Positions 1 to 6,301 of a stretch of DNA of 20,620 nt are shown piece by piece. The position numbers and the translations under genes are program-made. The stretch comes from a virus, in the IMG/VR virus record IMGVR_UViG_3300036944_000816, positions 1 to 20,620 of that record; one strand, given 5' to 3'. Positions within the stretch are counted from its first letter, which is position 1. The number at the start of each line of letters is the position of its first letter. The notes beneath the pieces were generated by a model that did no database searches, was not told the DNA's origin, and saw nothing but the letters and a program-made list of their open reading frames with translations.

Positions 1-218
1 AAGAGAATGTAATTTTTGAGGGGTTTTACATAACTAAAAAAGATGATAAACATATCATATTAAAAATATGGAAAATGTCTATTGTATTTGATATAGAAAA
101 TGACGAAGTTATTCTTTGTGATATATTTGCAGATGAAAATTACATCGAAACCATCGAAGACCTTGTAAAATACGATTTAACCCTAACCGAAAACGCAATT
201 AAGAAATATAAGTTATGA
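1..218 (+). CDS. Hypothetical protein, 3' end only
   Basis: The frame that begins at base 3 is open from the left window edge to the TGA at 216-218, giving at least 71 residues, so the start lies outside the window. The visible part is acidic and mixed in character, ending TENAIKKYKL, with no motif I recognise. Its stop overlaps the next start as ATGA, which indicates translational coupling with the following gene and supports it being real. I cannot assign a function. By position it belongs to the module upstream of the packaging genes. Confidence 0.6.
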   Translation, partial: ENVIFEGFYITKKDDKHIILKIWKMSIVFDIENDEVILCDIFADENYIETIEDLVKYDLTLTENAIKKYKL

Positions 219-904
219 GAAACATACACATATTACCAACGGATAAACCGAGTGAGTTATACTTAACAAGCGTAAAAAAATTAGTTTATACAAAAGGATA
301 TATTGCTATAGCTGAGGAAGGACAAGTTAATCAAAATATCTATATCACTAATTCAGAAGAAATTAAAGTTGGGGATTGGATTTTAGACACAGAATTTAAT
401 TTAGTTGAAGTAGCTATATATAATCATAGTAAATTAAAAATTGATTGGAAAAAAATCATCCTAACAACAGACCAAAACTTAATAAAAAATGGTGTACAAC
501 CTATTTCTGATGAGTTCCTTGAATGGTTTGTTAAGAATCCAAGTTGTGAGGAGGTTGAAGTAAGAGAAGAAGAAGTGTTTGTAGGTTTTATAGATGGAAA
601 TGGAAAGAAACCAATTTATGATGACGAATACAAAATAATCATTCTAAAAGAAGAACCTAAACAAGAAACACTTGAGGAAGTTGCTGAGAGAGAATTAAAT
701 TATATACATGATGCAACCAGAAATTTTGATTTTGATTTAGGATTTAAAACTGGATGTTTGATTGGATACAAACAACAAAACAATAATTTGTATAGTGAGG
801 AGGATATGATACGATTTGCTAATTTCTATATGGAAGAAAGAAAAAATAAAGGAGCAAGAGCTTTAACGCCTGATTTATTAATTAAACAATTTAAACAAAA
901 ATAA
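215..904 (+). CDS. Hypothetical phage protein (MRNIHILPTDKPS-type)
   Basis: This is a 229-residue soluble acidic protein with no signal peptide or membrane segment. Its opening (MRNIHILPTDKPSELYL), the block KVGDWILDTEFNLVEV at about residues 51-66 and the block DEFLEWFVKNPSCEEVEV at about 99-116 look like a protein type I associate with Flavobacterium phages and prophages, where its role is unknown. That link is recalled, not computed. The C-terminal part (NLYSEEDMIRFANFYMEE) resembles helical segments found in the same group. The start ATG overlaps the preceding stop (ATGA). It is the last gene before a possible terminator at 911-978, so it probably closes the upstream transcription unit. 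No catalytic motif is visible. Confidence 0.75.
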   Translation: MRNIHILPTDKPSELYLTSVKKLVYTKGYIAIAEEGQVNQNIYITNSEEIKVGDWILDTEFNLVEVAIYNHSKLKIDWKKIILTTDQNLIKNGVQPISDEFLEWFVKNPSCEEVEVREEEVFVGFIDGNGKKPIYDDEYKIIILKEEPKQETLEEVAERELNYIHDATRNFDFDLGFKTGCLIGYKQQNNNLYSEEDMIRFANFYMEERKNKGARALTPDLLIKQFKQK

Positions 905-910
905 CAATGG

Positions 911-978
911 AAAACAGAGGGAAGTTAACGTATGTGACATTCCAAAATTATATAGACGTGTATAACTCTGTTTTTTTT
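911..978 (+). terminator. Possible factor-independent terminator before the late operon
   Basis: AAAACAGAG (911-919) pairs perfectly with CTCTGTTTT (966-974), and the 3' arm runs into eight T residues (971-978). The loop is long (46 nt), so this is weaker than the other terminators in the window. It sits between the 229-residue gene and the promoter-like site at 1028-1059, where a transcript boundary makes sense. Confidence 0.4.
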
Positions 979-1027
979 AATACTTAAACAATGTAAACAC
1001 GAAACATTAAAAGTTTATTGAGTTAAT

Positions 1028-1059
1028 TTGTGTTTGTAAAGAAAAAATAACTAATTTTG
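1028..1059 (+). promoter_or_regulatory. Bacteroidetes-type promoter, candidate late promoter
   Basis: TTG (1028-1030), a 21-base spacer, then TAATTTTG (1052-1059) fits the known Bacteroidetes pattern TTG-N(about 19-23)-TAnnTTTG. It lies in a gene-free gap after a possible terminator and directly before the first gene of the packaging block. The box ends only 6 bases before the ATG at 1066, so a transcript from here would be almost leaderless. This rests on pattern match and position only. Confidence 0.4.
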
Positions 1060-1065
1060 AAAATT

Positions 1066-1281
1066 ATGAAAAAACTATTATTACTATTAATATTTATTTT
1101 ACTAACAAGTTGTACAACTGATTCAGTAGACTTTTTTAGATACTGGAGAGCTACTTACAACTCACAAATGTTAATAATCAAAACAGAAGAAACAACTAAA
1201 GAAATTTACGAAAAACATAATCCTGAAACTATTTACTTTGAAGATGGATTTAATTGTGAGTATTTTAAAACTAAAGAGTAG
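1066..1281 (+). CDS. Small lipoprotein
   Basis: This 71-residue protein starts with a classical lipoprotein signal: MKK, a Leu/Ile-rich core at about residues 4-13, then the lipobox-like LLTSC with the acylated Cys at residue 16. It should be exported, processed by signal peptidase II and anchored in a membrane. I chose ATG 1066 over a TTG nine bases upstream because it places MKK right before the hydrophobic core. The mature part is only 56 residues, with no known domain. It is the first gene of the late cluster and abuts the small terminase start (TAG then ATG). Phage-borne small lipoproteins sometimes block superinfection or assist lysis, but the position beside the terminase gives no direct clue, so the function is open. 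Confidence 0.7.
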   Translation: MKKLLLLLIFILLTSCTTDSVDFFRYWRATYNSQMLIIKTEETTKEIYEKHNPETIYFEDGFNCEYFKTKE

Positions 1282-1728
1282 ATGGCTTATAGTGAAGAAA
1301 AAAAGAATGAAGTTTTTGAATATATCTGTCAACAAATTGAAACAGGACGTTCTTTACGTTCAATTTTAAAGAATGATAATGATATGCCAAGTAGCTCAAC
1401 TTTCTTCATTTGGTTAACAGAAGATGTATTAAAATCGAAACGATACGAATTAGCTACTGATTTAAGAACCGACGCTTTATTTGATGAAATAGTAGAAATC
1501 GCTTATAATACAGAGCAAGGAATCACAACTAAAGTAAATCAAAAAGGAGAGTTTGAAGAAACTACTGGCGATATGTTAGGGCATAGAAGATTGAAAATTG
1601 ATGCTCTTAAATGGTCATTATCTAAACTAAATCCAAAGAAATACGGAGATAAGACAGAAGTATCTTTAAGTAACAAAGAAGTAACTGAAATAATACTTAC
1701 CGATGCAACTAAAGATATCAACGCTTAA
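1282..1728 (+). CDS. terS: Terminase small subunit
   Basis: This 148-residue protein has the layout of Sf6-type small terminases. An N-terminal helix-turn-helix-like part (residues about 1-45, with MPSSSTFFIWL) is followed by a central helix of the type YELATDLRTDALFDEIVEIA and then the typical RRLKIDALKWSLSKLNPKKYGDKTE block at about 103-127. Small terminases form a ring that recognises the packaging site on phage DNA and hands it to the large subunit. The gene starts right after the lipoprotein stop and overlaps the large terminase gene by 26 bases. Function is inferred from family resemblance and from the adjacent large subunit. Confidence 0.85.
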   Translation: MAYSEEKKNEVFEYICQQIETGRSLRSILKNDNDMPSSSTFFIWLTEDVLKSKRYELATDLRTDALFDEIVEIAYNTEQGITTKVNQKGEFEETTGDMLGHRRLKIDALKWSLSKLNPKKYGDKTEVSLSNKEVTEIILTDATKDINA

Positions 1729-2908
1729 ACACCAAAGGGATTTTATCAACTCCAACGCAACACATACAGCACTTATAGGCGGTTATGGTAGTGGAAAATC
1801 CTTTTGCGGTGTTGCTAAAACAATAATAAAGAAACTTCAATACAAAGGAATTGATGTTGCTTATTACTTACCTACATACGGACTTATTTCGGATGTTGCT
1901 ATTCCTAAATTCTGTGAGCAACTTACAAAATACGAAATTCAATATACTTTAAATAAGTCAGACAATCGTATTACAACGCCTTACGGATGTATTATATTGC
2001 GTAATATGTCAGACCCTGAAAGGATAGTAGGTTATGAAGTTGGATATTCTTTAATTGATGAAACAGATATATTATCTAAGGAAAAGATGGAGGATATATT
2101 TGTCAGGATTATTGGTCGTAACAGGTCAAGATTGCCAAATGGAGAACAAAATAAAACCGATGTAGTTGGAACACCTGAGGGATTTAAGTGGCTTTATGAT
2201 TTCTTTGTAAAAAATCCAAGTGAAAATAAAGTAATTGTAAAAGCTAAAACCCTTGATAATCCTTTTTTACCTACTGATTATATCCAAACTCTTTTAAATA
2301 CTTATACTAAAGAACAAGCAGACGCATATTTGAATGGTGAATTTGTTAACCTTAACTCAGCAAGTGTTTATACTTCTTACAATAGAAAAGCGCATAGGAC
2401 AAACGAAACACATTTACCTAATGAGCAGTTATATGTTGGGTTGGATTTTAACGTTACTAATATGAATGCAGTTGTTCACGTCTTAAGAAATGCTAAGTTA
2501 TACGCTATTGGAGAAATTGCAGCAGCATACGATACTCAATCAATTTGCGATTACTTAATAGAAAACTACCCAACGAATAAAATTATAATGATACCTGATG
2601 CAAGTGGAAACGCTCGAAGTAGTTCGGGAGCTTCTGACTTTTCAATTATAAAACAAAACGGATTTACTATTGATGCACCGAGAAAAAACCCACCAGTAAC
2701 AGAAAGAGTAAACTCAGTTAATTTAGCTTTTCAAAATGATAATTATTTTGTTAATGATAAATTATGTCCTACTTATGCTGAGGCTTTAGAAAATCAAGCA
2801 TATAGAAATGGAGTTCCTGATAAACAATCTGGGTTTGACCACATAACAGAAGCGGGTGGATATTGCGTACATAAAAAACTATTTGGAAAAATTAGTCAAG
2901 TATTATAA
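1703..2908 (+). CDS. terL: Terminase large subunit (packaging ATPase and nuclease)
   Basis: This 401-residue protein carries the two domains of the DNA packaging motor. The N-terminal ATPase has Walker A GGYGSGKS at residues 26-33 and a Walker B-like YSLIDE at 115-120, with E120 as likely catalytic glutamate. The C-terminal RNase H-like nuclease has the three expected acidic positions: D248 in LYVGLDFN, D299 in IMIPDASG and D379 in GFDHITEAGGY. It would translocate DNA into the prohead through the portal and cut it into genome units. The ATG at 1703 lies inside the small terminase gene and sits just before the KHQRDF block that precedes Walker A in this family. The length is slightly short but complete. 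Confidence 0.93.
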   Translation: MQLKISTLKHQRDFINSNATHTALIGGYGSGKSFCGVAKTIIKKLQYKGIDVAYYLPTYGLISDVAIPKFCEQLTKYEIQYTLNKSDNRITTPYGCIILRNMSDPERIVGYEVGYSLIDETDILSKEKMEDIFVRIIGRNRSRLPNGEQNKTDVVGTPEGFKWLYDFFVKNPSENKVIVKAKTLDNPFLPTDYIQTLLNTYTKEQADAYLNGEFVNLNSASVYTSYNRKAHRTNETHLPNEQLYVGLDFNVTNMNAVVHVLRNAKLYAIGEIAAAYDTQSICDYLIENYPTNKIIMIPDASGNARSSSGASDFSIIKQNGFTIDAPRKNPPVTERVNSVNLAFQNDNYFVNDKLCPTYAEALENQAYRNGVPDKQSGFDHITEAGGYCVHKKLFGKISQVL

Positions 2909-2917
2909 AAAATTAAT

Positions 2918-2925
2918 TAAATTTG
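2918..2925 (+). promoter_or_regulatory. TAAATTTG promoter-like box
   Basis: TAAATTTG matches the Bacteroidetes -7 consensus TAnnTTTG and lies in the 24-base gap after the large terminase gene. No clear TTG occurs at the right distance upstream (a TTAG at 2892-2895 is the nearest). The bases after it, TAGAATTA, also follow the box at 10727. A start here would make the mRNA of the next gene nearly leaderless. Confidence 0.3.
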
Positions 2926-2932
2926 TAGAATT

Positions 2933-3130
2933 ATGGCAAAGAAAAAAATACCTTTAAAGGATTTAGGGAAAAATAAAGAACATTTATTGCGATTGTTTCC
3001 TTTCTTAAAAAAAGAATACAGATCGATTGTAAAAAAAGATTTAAACAATCAAGAAACATTTAAGGAACTATTTGGAGAGTTACCATACGAACCACATTTT
3101 ATAAAAGCAATATATGAGTATCAAAAGTAA
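2933..3130 (+). CDS. Small basic hypothetical protein
   Basis: This 65-residue, Lys-rich protein starts MAKKKIPLKDLGKNKEH and has no membrane segment or motif I recognise. It is preceded by a promoter-like box and overlaps the next gene by 17 bases, so both are probably translated together. It sits between the large terminase and the tail-assembly-chaperone-like gene. A small head-tail or assembly factor would fit the position, but nothing in the sequence proves it. The start is the first ATG after the large terminase stop. Confidence 0.6.
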   Translation: MAKKKIPLKDLGKNKEHLLRLFPFLKKEYRSIVKKDLNNQETFKELFGELPYEPHFIKAIYEYQK

Positions 3131-3551
3131 AAACGATATACCTTATTTGAAATTTATTGAGTTTCAAAAAGCTATTGAAGAACACGCTACAGATGAATGG
3201 TTTGTCGCTTTACAAGTAATGCAAAGGTTTTATCCAAACAAAAAAACAAAGATTGCCGAAAGGTTAGAGGATTTTAGAAAGGCTCTTGTATCAACTACAC
3301 CAGCAAAGATGAATTTTAAATTAGATTTGCAATTTACTAACGCTGGTAAATTTATCGATGCTGATACATTAGTTCAAGAAAACGAAATAATTGAGTTCTT
3401 AAAATTAGTTATTAAACCTAAATACTTTTGGCAAAGGATAAATTATAATAAAATTAGTTTAGCGGATGTAACAGCGGTTCTTTCGCTTTTTACGAAGTAT
3501 CAACAGATATTAAAAGCCGATACGAGTGGATTTACAACCCACCACCAATAG
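3114..3551 (+). CDS. Tail-assembly-chaperone-like protein, unshifted product
   Basis: This 145-residue product stops at the TAG at 3549-3551. The N-terminal part (LKFIEFQKAIEEHATDEWFVALQVM), the FKLDLQFTNAGKFIDADTL block at about residues 68-86 and the helical part after it resemble, as far as I recall, a small protein found in the tail modules of Bacteroidetes siphophages, in the role of lambda gpG. Such chaperones coat the tape measure before the tail tube polymerises. The last residues (ADTSGFTTHHQ) look low in structure and unlike the rest, whereas the -1 frame over the same bases continues into good protein, so this is probably the short form of a frameshift pair. The family call is inference; the open frames are seen directly. 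Confidence 0.65.
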   Translation: MSIKSKNDIPYLKFIEFQKAIEEHATDEWFVALQVMQRFYPNKKTKIAERLEDFRKALVSTTPAKMNFKLDLQFTNAGKFIDADTLVQENEIIEFLKLVIKPKYFWQRINYNKISLADVTAVLSLFTKYQQILKADTSGFTTHHQ

Positions 3552-3748
3552 CAAGTTCGGGAGATGTATCAGGCTCTGTTGAGAGAAAGGAATTTGTACA
3601 ACATTATGGGATTTATGCCGAGATAACTTATTTACTTTGCACTACTTATAATTACACACATGATGAGGTTTGGAGTTGGGACATAGATAAGTTTTTATTT
3701 CAAGGCGAATATTTAATTAGGAAAAGAATTGTTGAAAATATAAAGTAA
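3114..3748 (+). CDS. Frameshifted tail-assembly-chaperone-like fusion (-1 product)
   Basis: The -1 frame is open from 3458 to the TAA at 3746-3748 and has no ATG, GTG or TTG codon anywhere, so it cannot be started independently. Its translation is protein-like: RYEWIYNPPPIASSGDV, then HYGIYAEITYLLCTTYNYTH, then FLFQGEYLIRKRIVENIK. It fills the otherwise empty 195 bases before the next features. A -1 shift between 3458 and 3551 joins it to the gene starting at 3114 and gives 211 residues against 145 unshifted. Lambda gpG/gpGT is the model: both forms are needed in a fixed ratio for tail assembly. Possible slip points are the T-run at 3487-3491 and the A-run at 3512-3515. A plain frameshift mutation or sequencing error is the alternative. 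Confidence 0.65.
3486..3517 (+). promoter_or_regulatory. Candidate -1 ribosomal slip sites
   Basis: Two homopolymer runs lie within the stretch where both frames are open. At 3486-3494 the zero-frame reading is CTT TTT ACG; a tRNA on TTT can move back one base onto TTT again. At 3510-3518 the zero-frame reading is TTA AAA GCC; a tRNA on AAA can move back one base onto AAA. Neither is a full X XXY YYZ heptamer, because the P-site codon re-pairs poorly. The second site would join ...YQQILK to SRYEWIYN.... I cannot decide between them from sequence alone. Confidence 0.4.
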
Positions 3749-3768
3749 AACGTATGAAGATATACGTT
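3749..3768 (+). promoter_or_regulatory. GAAGAT-loop hairpin upstream of the next gene
   Basis: AACGTAT (3749-3755) pairs perfectly with ATACGTT (3762-3768) around the six-base loop GAAGAT. It fills most of the 27-base gap between the frameshift-frame stop and the ATG at 3776. There is no U-tract after it, so it is not a terminator. A second hairpin with the same loop and the same stem length but another stem sequence lies at 10744-10763. A role in translation of the gene at 3776 or as a binding site is possible but unproven. Confidence 0.45.
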
Positions 3769-3775
3769 ACAGATT

Positions 3776-4228
3776 ATGAACGAAATAACCAAAGTCTACG
3801 ATTACGTTATTAACTTATTCGACTCAAACGAATTAGTTAATACTATTTCTATTGTACCAACTATCGAAATGGATAACAACAAAGAAAATATTTATCCTTT
3901 GGTAAATGCTGACTTAACAGCAACAGCAATAGAAGATAATATTATTATTTGCGATTTCGAGATTACAATAGTTCAACAAAGAAATACTACTAATAATAAG
4001 ACTGATTCTAAATTATTAAACGATACTAACTATCTTGATAATATGAATGAAACACATTCTATTACTACAAGGTTTATTAATGTGGTTTCAGAACAAAACA
4101 ACAACGATAATATTGAGTTAGATTCAATTACTAAATTACGACCTTTGAAAAATTGGGGGCGTAATTCATTAGATGGATTTCAATTTAATGTAAGTTTGTC
4201 AATTCCTAATAGTGGTAAAAGTTGTTAA
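3776..4228 (+). CDS. Putative tail-completion or tail-terminator protein
   Basis: This 150-residue protein has a layout I recognise from a Bacteroidetes phage family with a tail-completion-like role. The N-terminal helix is MNEITKVYDYVINLF. The strands NTISIVPTIEMDNNKENIYPLVNADLT follow at about residues 22-48, then the strand IIICDFEITIVQQ at about 55-67. The C-terminal stretch ends GFQFNVSLSIPNSGKSC. Tail-terminator proteins cap the tail tube and form part of the joint to the head. The assignment rests on remembered family shape and on neighbours with neck-like features. The stop overlaps the next start as TTGTTAA. The GAAGAT hairpin lies directly upstream of the ATG. Confidence 0.5.
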   Translation: MNEITKVYDYVINLFDSNELVNTISIVPTIEMDNNKENIYPLVNADLTATAIEDNIIICDFEITIVQQRNTTNNKTDSKLLNDTNYLDNMNETHSITTRFINVVSEQNNNDNIELDSITKLRPLKNWGRNSLDGFQFNVSLSIPNSGKSC

Positions 4229-4611
4229 GCGAAGTTGAAATAAGAGCGATTGCGCAAAATATAGTTAACAAAGCGAAGTCGACAGCTCATGTTGAACAAG
4301 GCTCATTAAAGAAGTCTATTGCTTTTACGTATGTTAGAGGACTTGTAACATTCAGACAATTATACTACGGACAATGGAATGAAAACTCACAACTTGAAAA
4401 GTATGCAAATCAAATGATGCCGAGTGGTGTACCTTACAAAGTTGTTTTAACTAAATTAGGTGGCGATACATACGAAAGTGGAAAAACCAAACAAGGGCGT
4501 AAAACTCAAAGAGTAGCGGTTGCACAAGCGTTAAGAAATTCAAGTAGTAATGTAAAGAAGTTAATAGCATTAGTTCAAGCGAAGCGTAAAGATGGCAAAG
4601 AGAAGAAGTAG
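4222..4611 (+). CDS. Putative neck/tail-completion protein (HK97 gp10-like), TTG start
   Basis: This 129-residue basic protein carries EQGSLKKSIAF at about residues 25-35 and RQLYYGQWNE at about 45-54. The pattern (glycine, small loop, amphipathic strand, then YYG) is typical of HK97 gp10-like proteins that complete the neck or tail. The frame has an in-frame stop at 4216-4218 and no ATG until about residue 65, so TTG at 4222, overlapping the preceding stop, is the only sensible start. The C-terminus (LIALVQAKRKDGKEKK) is strongly basic. The next gene looks like a paralogue: both share a G-x-L step followed by a Q-(L/M)-(Y/F)-Y-G-x-(W/Y)-N block. The function is an inference. Confidence 0.6.
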   Translation: MLSEVEIRAIAQNIVNKAKSTAHVEQGSLKKSIAFTYVRGLVTFRQLYYGQWNENSQLEKYANQMMPSGVPYKVVLTKLGGDTYESGKTKQGRKTQRVAVAQALRNSSSNVKKLIALVQAKRKDGKEKK

Positions 4612-4927
4612 AGAGCAGTTGAAAGTTGACCGACTTATTAAAGCCGAGCTACTTATATTGAAAGAAAAGATAATCGATGTCGCACAACCAAATTCAAGAC
4701 GTGATACAGGAAGGCTTCAAGATGAAATGAACGGACGTGTTGACCCCGATACCAGACTAACGATGTATCAAATGTTTTATGGAGCTTACAACTATCCAAA
4801 AGGAAAAGAAAGCGGAGAAAAGAATGCGCTACTTATTGAAATGAAAAAACTTATACCCGATACTACAAAAATAATAATAGGGAATATTAATGAAATTATT
4901 AACGATCCTTTCAAACAAAAAAAATAA
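4592..4927 (+). CDS. Putative neck/tail-completion protein, paralogue of the preceding gene
   Basis: This 111-residue basic protein has SRRDTGRLQDEM at about residues 35-46 and YQMFYGAYNYPKG at about 59-71. The TGRL step followed by an FYG block is the hallmark of HK97 gp10-like head-tail joining proteins. It overlaps the preceding gene by 20 bases, and its pattern parallels that gene, suggesting an old tandem duplication. The basic N-terminus (MAKRRSREQLKVDR) could contact DNA or acidic head proteins. It ends directly before the start of the large tail gene at 4928. The exact role in the neck is inferred from pattern, not from a search. Confidence 0.55.
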   Translation: MAKRRSREQLKVDRLIKAELLILKEKIIDVAQPNSRRDTGRLQDEMNGRVDPDTRLTMYQMFYGAYNYPKGKESGEKNALLIEMKKLIPDTTKIIIGNINEIINDPFKQKK

Positions 4928-6301
4928 ATGGCTACTATTACAATTACTAATTACGACAGAGCAACAGGATGTGTTTATTTTGATATAATTGGAACACCGA
5001 CACCGAGTGCGGTTTCTGTGTTTAAAAGTTTAGACAATGGTGTAACGTGGATAGGATTAGGAACTGCTGGGATTACTTCGCCTCGTTGCGGATATGCTTA
5101 TACTGCTGGTATTTGGTTTAAATTACGTTTAGAAAGTGATGGCGTTTACTCAAATATTTGGAAGGAAGATTATACGATAACACGTACTGAAATTAATACA
5201 CCTAACAGCATATTATTTTGTAATAGCCCTATTCATTTTAAGATACAAAATACCGCACAAGATAATACAATTAGAAGTGCTACTCTTAAATGTTGGGTGT
5301 GGTCGGGAAATCAAAACAGAAGTTTAGGATTACCGAATTTCAAACTATTTAAAGCTCAGGTTTCAGTACAAGATGACTATATCGATTTTCAAGTAGATGA
5401 CTATTTGCGTTCATTTCTCAATCCACAATTTGCCTATAACGAAATGAATTTACCAGCGATTATAAATCAAGGCGTATTTTTTCAATACGAGGCTACAATT
5501 ACAAACGATGTAGGTTTTGAAGTAGTTGAAAGTAATACTTACTTTGCTACACTTGGTTATCGTTGGAACTATGAACAATCGTTGTTAGGTAGTAATGGAG
5601 TAAATCCAAACGGAAGTATAGGATTCGGAGTTGTGGCGCAAAAATATTATAACCACAAAGTACCAAATTATATTTCACAATCATTTGACTTTACTAAAAG
5701 CGTTGCAGATGCTACAAGTAGTAATATTATTACGTTAGTTCGAGATATACCTACAACTAATTTAAAATGTAGCCGTGACCCTTATGTAATTGTTTATTTA
5801 GATAAGAGGGGGTTGTGGAATATGTTTACGCCTTTTGGAAAAACTATTGTATCAACTAAAATAACTACTGAATATTCAAATAGAGCATTCCGAGATAGTA
5901 GTAATATAGATAATCGATACCAACACCACAAAGGACGTACTAAATTAGAAAACCCTCAAAGTTACCAAATAAACACAGGGAACTTAAACGAGGATATGAT
6001 ACAGATTTACGAAGAAATACTTTACTCTGAAAAGATTTATTTAATAGAGTTTAAAGGCGATTTGCAAACCACAACAACGATAGGGATTACAATTGATAAT
6101 ACTTATATTACAATTGATGACGAAACAATTACAATTGATAGCACAACAGTAACTGATGACTATTTGGCTTTTTATAAAACATTTAGACAAATTCCAGTTT
6201 ATATTCCCGATGCTGAGTTTATAAGAAAAACACGAATAAACAATAAGACAGACATTAACTACTCTTTGAAATTAGAAGAAACTTCAAATAAAATATTATA
6301 A
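4928..6301 (+). CDS. Putative tail-tip/baseplate protein with fibronectin-like N-terminus
   Basis: This 457-residue protein is rich in beta structure, Asn and Thr. The first ~80 residues (ITITNYDRATG..., VYSNIWKEDYTITR) look like a fibronectin type III-like fold with exposed strands. The middle (FKIQNTAQDN, YRWNYEQSLLG, YVIVYLDKRGLWNMFTPFG) recalls tail proteins of Bacteroidetes phages that lie near the tape measure. At about residues 387-407 the protein holds three units of a seven-residue repeat starting ITID. It sits between the neck-type genes and a second large tail protein, which it overlaps by one base (TAATG). A role at the tail tip is the best guess from position; no enzymatic motif is visible. 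Confidence 0.5.
   Translation: MATITITNYDRATGCVYFDIIGTPTPSAVSVFKSLDNGVTWIGLGTAGITSPRCGYAYTAGIWFKLRLESDGVYSNIWKEDYTITRTEINTPNSILFCNSPIHFKIQNTAQDNTIRSATLKCWVWSGNQNRSLGLPNFKLFKAQVSVQDDYIDFQVDDYLRSFLNPQFAYNEMNLPAIINQGVFFQYEATITNDVGFEVVESNTYFATLGYRWNYEQSLLGSNGVNPNGSIGFGVVAQKYYNHKVPNYISQSFDFTKSVADATSSNIITLVRDIPTTNLKCSRDPYVIVYLDKRGLWNMFTPFGKTIVSTKITTEYSNRAFRDSSNIDNRYQHHKGRTKLENPQSYQINTGNLNEDMIQIYEEILYSEKIYLIEFKGDLQTTTTIGITIDNTYITIDDETITIDSTTVTDDYLAFYKTFRQIPVYIPDAEFIRKTRINNKTDINYSLKLEETSNKIL
6086..6148 (+). repeat. Three tandem 21-base repeats inside the tail gene
   Basis: Units at 6086-6106, 6107-6127 and 6128-6148 all begin ATTACAATTGAT and encode ITIDNTY, ITIDDET and ITIDSTT. A partly matching fourth unit (VTDDY) follows. 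The first 12 bases are conserved while the last nine vary, so these are diverged copies of a unit whose length keeps the frame. Confidence 0.85.

Noticed and set aside
907-987. A 26-codon ORF after the 229-residue gene
   Set aside because: It overlaps the terminator-like inverted repeat and its 8-T run, and its sequence shows no protein-like pattern.
1057-1065. Upstream TTG start for the lipoprotein gene
   Set aside because: It overlaps the promoter box and adds three residues that do not improve the signal peptide; ATG 1066 is the simpler start.
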